Origin: Tsuneonella sediminis
Lineage (GTDB): Bacteria > Pseudomonadota > Alphaproteobacteria > Sphingomonadales > Sphingomonadaceae
DNA: 64,000 bases
Assembly (NCBI RefSeq): GCF_051912845.1
Contig: NZ_JBNCBU010000003.1
Span: forward strand, 124,001-188,000
Direction: 5' to 3'
A model generated the notes under the pieces. That model was not told the DNA's origin. It worked only from the letters and a program-made list of their open reading frames with translations, and did not search any database. The position numbers and the translations under genes were made by a program. Positions within the stretch are counted from its first letter, which is position 1. Every line of letters begins with the position of its first letter. Of the stretch, positions 60,183-64,000 are shown piece by piece.

Positions 60183-60779
60183 GTGGCAAGGAGCCATCGG
60201 AACGGCCAAAGGACCACTCCCGCAGGCGACGGGCCTTACGTGAAATTCATGGCGATGATCGGCACCTCGACGGTGGTGATGTTCGTCCTCATGTACCTGA
60301 ACACCTATTCGATCGACCACGTATTCTGGAGCGAGACGCGCTTCTGGATGGCGTTCGTGATGGGCGCGGCAATGATGGTCGTCATGCTCCTTTTCATGTG
60401 GGGCATGTACAAGAGTACGACCAAGAACGCCGTTATTCTCGGCACCGCGGCGGTCGTCTTCGCGTTGGCGCTGTGGCTGGTGCGCAGCCAGTCGACCGTG
60501 ACCGATACCGAGTACATGCGGGCGATGATCCCCCACCACTCGATCGCGATCATGACCAGCGAACGGGCCCACATCCGCGACCCCCGCGTCCGCGAACTGG
60601 CCAAGGACATCATCATCGCGCAGCGCCGCGAGATCGCCGAGATGAAGTACCTCATCACCGACATCGAAAATAACGGGGTGCGGACAGGCGAGCCTATGGC
60701 GCCGGCCTCCTCCGAACCGACCTCAGGGCGCTTACAGGATAGCGCGGAGCGAAACAGCCGCGCAGGAGAAAGGCAATAA
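60183..60779 (+). CDS. DUF305 domain membrane protein
   Basis: A 198-residue protein with three hydrophobic helices (about residues 22-40, 52-75 and 80-100) followed by a DUF305 helical domain with MIPHHSIAIMTSERA and AQRREIAEMK, the His/Glu pattern of this ferritin-like family. DUF305 proteins often occur with copper or other metal resistance genes; none is adjacent. GTG 60183 is used because GGGGAG lies about 9 bases upstream; an out-of-frame ATG at 60178 sits between them. ATG 60249 is an alternative start. Confidence 0.78.
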   Translation: MARSHRNGQRTTPAGDGPYVKFMAMIGTSTVVMFVLMYLNTYSIDHVFWSETRFWMAFVMGAAMMVVMLLFMWGMYKSTTKNAVILGTAAVVFALALWLVRSQSTVTDTEYMRAMIPHHSIAIMTSERAHIRDPRVRELAKDIIIAQRREIAEMKYLITDIENNGVRTGEPMAPASSEPTSGRLQDSAERNSRAGERQ

Positions 60780-60844
60780 GGCATCTCGCCCAGGCAATCC
60801 CTGAGGAATTGTGTCGGCGATAGACATCCCTGCTTGACTTTCAC

Positions 60845-60864
60845 ATATAAAGATACCTTTATAT
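60845..60864 (+). promoter_or_regulatory. Operator-like perfect inverted repeat before the ArsR-methyltransferase gene
   Basis: ATATAAAG (60845-60852) and CTTTATAT (60857-60864) are perfect arms around ATAC, ending 4 bases before the ATG. TTGACT at 60834-60839 is a candidate -35, which would put the -10 inside the repeat, so a bound repressor would block transcription. AT-rich palindromes of this form are typical ArsR-family operators; the encoded ArsR domain is the likely ligand. Confidence 0.7.
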
Positions 60865-60868
60865 CCGC

Positions 60869-61879
60869 ATGGCGATCGAAACGGTCATGCGCGCTTTAGG
60901 CGACCCGACCCGGCTGCGGATCATGCGGCTGATCGGGACCATGGAGCTCGCCGTGGGGGAACTCGCGCACGTGCTGGGGCAGAGCCAGCCGCGCGTCTCG
61001 CGTCATGTCGCAATCCTTGCCGACGCGGGCCTCGCCGAGCGGCGGCGCGAGGGGAGCTGGGTGTTCCTGCGCCAGTCGCAGGCTGCAGGCCAAGCAACGG
61101 CGACGGCGGTGGCCCGCCTGCTCTCCGCCGCCGAAGACGAAGACGACGCGTTCGCCCGCACGTGCGAGGAGGACCGCCGTCATCTTGCCGCTATCCGCGG
61201 TGCGCGCGAGCAGAACGCCGCCGAGTTCTTTGCCCGCCATGCCAGCGAGTGGGATCGCCTGCGCGCACTGCTCGCGCCCGCCGAAGCGGTCGAGGCGGCG
61301 CTCGTCGCGGCGCTCGATGGCGAGGAGTTGGGCGAAGTCCTCGACATCGGCACTGGCACCGGACGGATCGCGGAGTTGCTCGAACCGGACGCCGCCGCAG
61401 TGACCGGCGTTGACAAGAGTCCCGAGATGCTGCGGCTTGCCCGCGCGCGGCTCCAGAACCTTCCGACCGGGCGCATCGAGCTGGTGCAGGGCGATTTCGC
61501 CGCGCTGCCGTTCGAATCGAACCGCTTCGACACCGTCATTTTCCACCAGGTGCTCCACTACGCGCAGCAGCCGGATTATGCGCTGGCCGAGGCGGCCCGC
61601 GTCTGCCGCGAGGGCGGTCGGATCGCGATCGCAGATCTGGCTGCGCACGACCGCGAGGAATTGCGCCGCACCCATGCGCATGCCCGGTTGGGGTTTGCCG
61701 ACAAGCAGATGCAGGCGATGCTGGCCCGGCACGGCTTCGCATGCGGATCGATCGCCACTGTGGAAGGGGGAGAACTGGCCGTGAAGGTCTGGACCGCAAA
61801 GCGAACCACCCCCGCAGTTCCGCGCATTGGCGGCGGGCGTGAAGCCGCCGAATCCGGGCGGCGGGTGGCCACGCGATGA
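60869..61879 (+). CDS. ArsR-family regulator fused to SAM-dependent methyltransferase
   Basis: A 336-residue fusion. Residues about 1-85 form an ArsR winged helix (ALGDPTRLRIMRLIG, QSQPRVSRHVAILADAGL) and residues about 130-310 a class I methyltransferase with motif I VLDIGTGTGRIAELL, the acidic VTGVDKS strand end and ALPFESNRFDTVIFHQVLHY. No ArsR metal-binding cysteine motif is seen. It is coupled by ATGA to metF, and fusions of this kind precede metF/metH in many Alphaproteobacteria, where ArsR-type SahR proteins sense S-adenosylhomocysteine. The methyltransferase part may be the SAM/SAH sensor. No ribosome site precedes the ATG. Confidence 0.88.
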   Translation: MAIETVMRALGDPTRLRIMRLIGTMELAVGELAHVLGQSQPRVSRHVAILADAGLAERRREGSWVFLRQSQAAGQATATAVARLLSAAEDEDDAFARTCEEDRRHLAAIRGAREQNAAEFFARHASEWDRLRALLAPAEAVEAALVAALDGEELGEVLDIGTGTGRIAELLEPDAAAVTGVDKSPEMLRLARARLQNLPTGRIELVQGDFAALPFESNRFDTVIFHQVLHYAQQPDYALAEAARVCREGGRIAIADLAAHDREELRRTHAHARLGFADKQMQAMLARHGFACGSIATVEGGELAVKVWTAKRTTPAVPRIGGGREAAESGRRVATR

Positions 61880-62781
61880 ACGCCGAGATCGCGCGCGGCG
61901 CGCCGCTCTATGCCTCGCTGCCCGGCGACATCGGCGTGAGCTTTGAATTCTTTCCGCCGAAAACCGAGAAAATGGCCGAAACGCTGTGGTCGAGCGTGGA
62001 GACGCTTGCTCCCTTGCGCCCCGATTTCGTGTCGGTGACTTACGGTGCCGGCGGATCGACCCGCGAGCGGACTCATGCCGCGGTCGAACGGATCATCCGC
62101 GAGACCGGCATTCCCGCCGCCGCGCACCTCACTTGCGTCGACGCCACGCGCGACGAGATCGATGCGATCGCCCGGGAATACTGGGACATCGGCGTGCGCC
62201 ATATCGTCGCGTTGCGCGGCGATACGGCGGATCCGGGCGCCGCATATGCCCCGCACCCTGAAGGGTACGAAAACGCAGCCGACCTGGTTGCCGGCCTCAA
62301 GCGGATCGCTCCGTTCGAGATTTCGGTCGGCGCCTATCCCGAGAAACACCCCGACAGTGCGGACGAAGTCGCGGACCTCGATAACCTGAAGCGCAAGATC
62401 GATGCCGGGGCGACCCGCGCAATCACCCAGTTCTTCTTCGAGCCCGAGTGCTTCTTCCGCTTCCGGGACAAGGCAGCCGCCGCCGGAATCGATGCCGAGA
62501 TCGTTCCGGGCATCATGCCGGTGATGAGCTTCGCGTCGGTTCAGCGGATGAGCGGGCTGTGCGGCACCGCCATCCCGCACTGGATGGAGACGCTGTTCGA
62601 CGGCCTCGACGACCGTCCGGCCGCGCGCCAGCTCGTTTCGGCGACGGTCGCGGCCGAGCTGTGCCGCCGCCTCTACGCCGGCGACGTGCGCAAATTCCAT
62701 TTCTACACCCTCAACCGGGCCGAACTGAGCTACGCGATCTGCCACCTGCTCGGCCGCCGGCCTGCCGGAGACACGCCATGA
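61876..62781 (+). CDS. metF: 5,10-methylenetetrahydrofolate reductase
   Basis: FAD enzyme producing 5-methyltetrahydrofolate for methionine synthesis. The 301-residue TIM-barrel protein starts SFEFFPPKTEKM and has FVSVTYGAGGSTRERT, HLTCVDATRDE, ALRGD and TQFFFE segments that bind FAD and folate. It overlaps the regulator gene and metH by 4 bases on each side, forming one methionine-cycle operon. Confidence 0.96.
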   Translation: MNAEIARGAPLYASLPGDIGVSFEFFPPKTEKMAETLWSSVETLAPLRPDFVSVTYGAGGSTRERTHAAVERIIRETGIPAAAHLTCVDATRDEIDAIAREYWDIGVRHIVALRGDTADPGAAYAPHPEGYENAADLVAGLKRIAPFEISVGAYPEKHPDSADEVADLDNLKRKIDAGATRAITQFFFEPECFFRFRDKAAAAGIDAEIVPGIMPVMSFASVQRMSGLCGTAIPHWMETLFDGLDDRPAARQLVSATVAAELCRRLYAGDVRKFHFYTLNRAELSYAICHLLGRRPAGDTP

Positions 62782-63824
62782 CCAAGCGCGAGCAGTTCCT
62801 TGCCGAGTGCGCCAGGCGCATCCTCGTAACCGATGGCGCGTTCGGGACCGAGATCCAGAGCTGGAAGCTCGCCGAGGCGGATTACGCCGGGTCGCTCGGG
62901 CTTGGGCACGACCAGAAGGGCAACAACGACATCCTCGCGCTGACCAGGCCCGAAGTGCCCGAAGCGATCCATCGCGCCTACTTCGAGGCCGGGGCCGACA
63001 TCGCCGAGACGAACACCTTTTCGGCCAACCGTATCAGCCAGGCCGATTACGGTGCGGAAAACCTGGTGCGCGAGATCAACGTCGAGAGCGCGAAGCTCGC
63101 GCGGCGCCTCGCCGACGAGTTCGAAGAGCGGGATGGCCGGCCGCGGTTCGTCGCGGGGGCGGTAGGACCCACCAACAAGACGCTGTCGCTTTCGCCCGAC
63201 GTCGAGGACCCGGGTTACCGCGAAATCGACTGGGACACTCTTGTCGACGTGTACCGCGAACAGGCAGACGCGCTGGTCGAGGGCGGGGCGGATTTCATCC
63301 TCATCGAGACGATCTTCGACACGCTCAATGCCAAGGCCGGCATCATGGCGGTGAAGGAGGTCGAAAGGGCACTGGACCGCGAGGTTCCGGTCATGCTTTC
63401 GATGACGCTCACCGACCTCTCCGGCCGCAACCTGTCGGGCCACACGGTCGAGGCGTTCTGGCACGCGGTCCGGCATGCGAAGCCGCTGACGATCGGGCTT
63501 AACTGCTCGTTCGGCGCGACCCAGCTCCGCCCGCACGTGAAGACGCTGGCGGAGATCGCCGACTGCCCGATCATGGTCTATCCCAATGCGGGCCTGCCCA
63601 ACGAGCTCGGCGCCTACGACGAGCGGCCCGACCAGACCGCCGGGTTCGTCCACGAATGGGCGGCGGCGGGGCAGGTCAACGTACTCGGCGGCTGCTGCGG
63701 CTCGACGCCCGCGCACATCGCGGCGATCGCCGACAGCGTGAAGGGCGTCGCTCCGCGCGCATTGCCGACGCCGCCGGTCGTGACCCGCCTCGCCGGCCTC
63801 GAACCCTTTACGCTTGCCGCCTGA
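62778..63824 (+). CDS. metH: Homocysteine S-methyltransferase module of split methionine synthase
   Basis: The N-terminal module of cobalamin-dependent methionine synthase as a separate 348-residue protein. It starts with ILVTDGAFGTEIQ, and zinc ligands are the cysteines in GLNCSFGA and GGCCGSTP. In E. coli this module is joined to the folate, B12 and SAM-activation modules; here the rest begins as a new gene 16 bases later. ATG overlaps the metF stop. Confidence 0.93.
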   Translation: MTKREQFLAECARRILVTDGAFGTEIQSWKLAEADYAGSLGLGHDQKGNNDILALTRPEVPEAIHRAYFEAGADIAETNTFSANRISQADYGAENLVREINVESAKLARRLADEFEERDGRPRFVAGAVGPTNKTLSLSPDVEDPGYREIDWDTLVDVYREQADALVEGGADFILIETIFDTLNAKAGIMAVKEVERALDREVPVMLSMTLTDLSGRNLSGHTVEAFWHAVRHAKPLTIGLNCSFGATQLRPHVKTLAEIADCPIMVYPNAGLPNELGAYDERPDQTAGFVHEWAAAGQVNVLGGCCGSTPAHIAAIADSVKGVAPRALPTPPVVTRLAGLEPFTLAA

Positions 63825-63840
63825 CCTACTGGAAATCCCT

Positions 63841-64000
63841 GTGACTACCGCTGCTGCATCCTCGCGCTTCGTCAATGTCGGCGAGCGGACCAACGTCACC
63901 GGGTCGGCGGCGTTCAAGAAGCTCATCATGGCGGGCGATTATGGCCGCGCGGTCGAGGTCGCGCGCCAGCAGGTCGAAAACGGCGCGCAGGTGATCGACG
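63841..64000 (+). CDS. metH: Second half of split methionine synthase (partial at window end)
   Basis: A frame starting GTG 63841 and open to the window edge (53 codons visible). It encodes FVNVGERTNVTGSAAFKKL and later VARQQVENGAQVID, the beginning of the methyltetrahydrofolate-binding (pterin-binding) module of MetH. The B12-binding and activation modules should follow outside the window. CTGGAAA upstream is a weak ribosome site. Confidence 0.9.
   Translation, partial: MTTAAASSRFVNVGERTNVTGSAAFKKLIMAGDYGRAVEVARQQVENGAQVID

Noticed and set aside
60780..60868. SAM, SAH or cobalamin riboswitch before the methionine operon
   Set aside because: The space is only 89 bases and holds a DNA palindrome next to the ATG with a probable promoter; no conserved riboswitch helices or B12 box were seen.
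1..64000. CRISPR arrays, insertion sequences, integrases, prophage genes, rRNA
   Set aside because: No regularly spaced repeats, transposase or integrase motifs, terminal inverted repeats or rRNA-like segments were seen; both tRNA genes lack adjacent integrase genes or evident direct repeats of their 3' ends.

Overview
The window is about 64 kb of GC-rich chromosomal DNA, gene-dense and mostly syntenic-looking. Gene content points to a sphingomonad, probably Erythrobacteraceae or Sphingomonadaceae (Alphaproteobacteria). The evidence is the dxr-rseP-bamA-ompH-fabZ order, a Ccm (system I) cytochrome c maturation operon, a dapF-mtaB-ftsY-yciB run, a HisKA_2 sensor kinase, an EcfG-type stress promoter, a TonB-dependent receptor and a two-gene methionine synthase. 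No rRNA, CRISPR array, insertion sequence, integrase or phage gene was seen, and no gene-free stretch exceeds about 210 bases.

Layout. 1-6.7 kb: isoprenoid and envelope biogenesis (dxr, rseP, bamA, ompH, fabZ) and rpmE. 6.7-8.8 kb: a 2-oxoglutarate oxygenase, tRNA-His and a leucine-type dehydrogenase. 8.8-13.6 kb: a translationally coupled ccmC-D-E-F-G-H-I operon, then kup. 15.6-20.9 kb, minus strand: dapF-mtaB-ftsY-yciB and a GGDEF/EAL protein. 21-30.8 kb: EVE protein, stress-promoter-driven csbD, an LplT-like MFS protein, pgsA, a DbpA-like helicase, oxyR-rnd, aspS and a CsgG/HfaB-like protein. 31-34.8 kb: acpP-fabF-mltG, a 2'-5' RNA ligase-like protein and a membrane protein with a cyclic-nucleotide-binding domain. 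tRNA-Met and a sensor kinase/response regulator pair follow.

38.7-46.9 kb is a respiratory island: a PQQ-type sugar dehydrogenase lipoprotein, a caa3-type oxidase (CoxB with a fused cytochrome c domain; CoxA fused to CoxC), a lipoprotein cytochrome c, a di-heme cytochrome c, a cytochrome b561 and a CtaG-type assembly factor. The Ccm operon earlier in the window would supply its c-type hemes.

47-60.1 kb is the most interesting part. Seven tightly coupled genes (52.4-60.1 kb) encode a GH31 enzyme, a LacI regulator, an aldo-keto reductase, an SsuD-like flavin monooxygenase, GlpD, an NADPH:FMN reductase and a RibB-like protein. The GH31 enzyme carries the sulfoquinovosidase signature residues in the K-E-R-W-Y arrangement. 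Together the set matches the logic of the sulfoquinovose monooxygenase (sulfo-SMO) pathway: release of sulfoquinovose from its glyceride, oxidative desulfonation to sulfite and 6-oxo-glucose, and reduction to glucose. Here the neighbours are a divergent TonB-dependent receptor, an MFS carrier and a YeiH-type putative sulfate exporter instead of an ABC importer. The added GlpD could take up the glycerol branch. The RibB-like protein has lost the known metal and catalytic residues of DHBP synthase and may do something new.

60.1-64 kb: a DUF305 membrane protein, then an ArsR-methyltransferase fusion gene under a perfect inverted repeat, coupled to metF and a split metH that runs off the window end.
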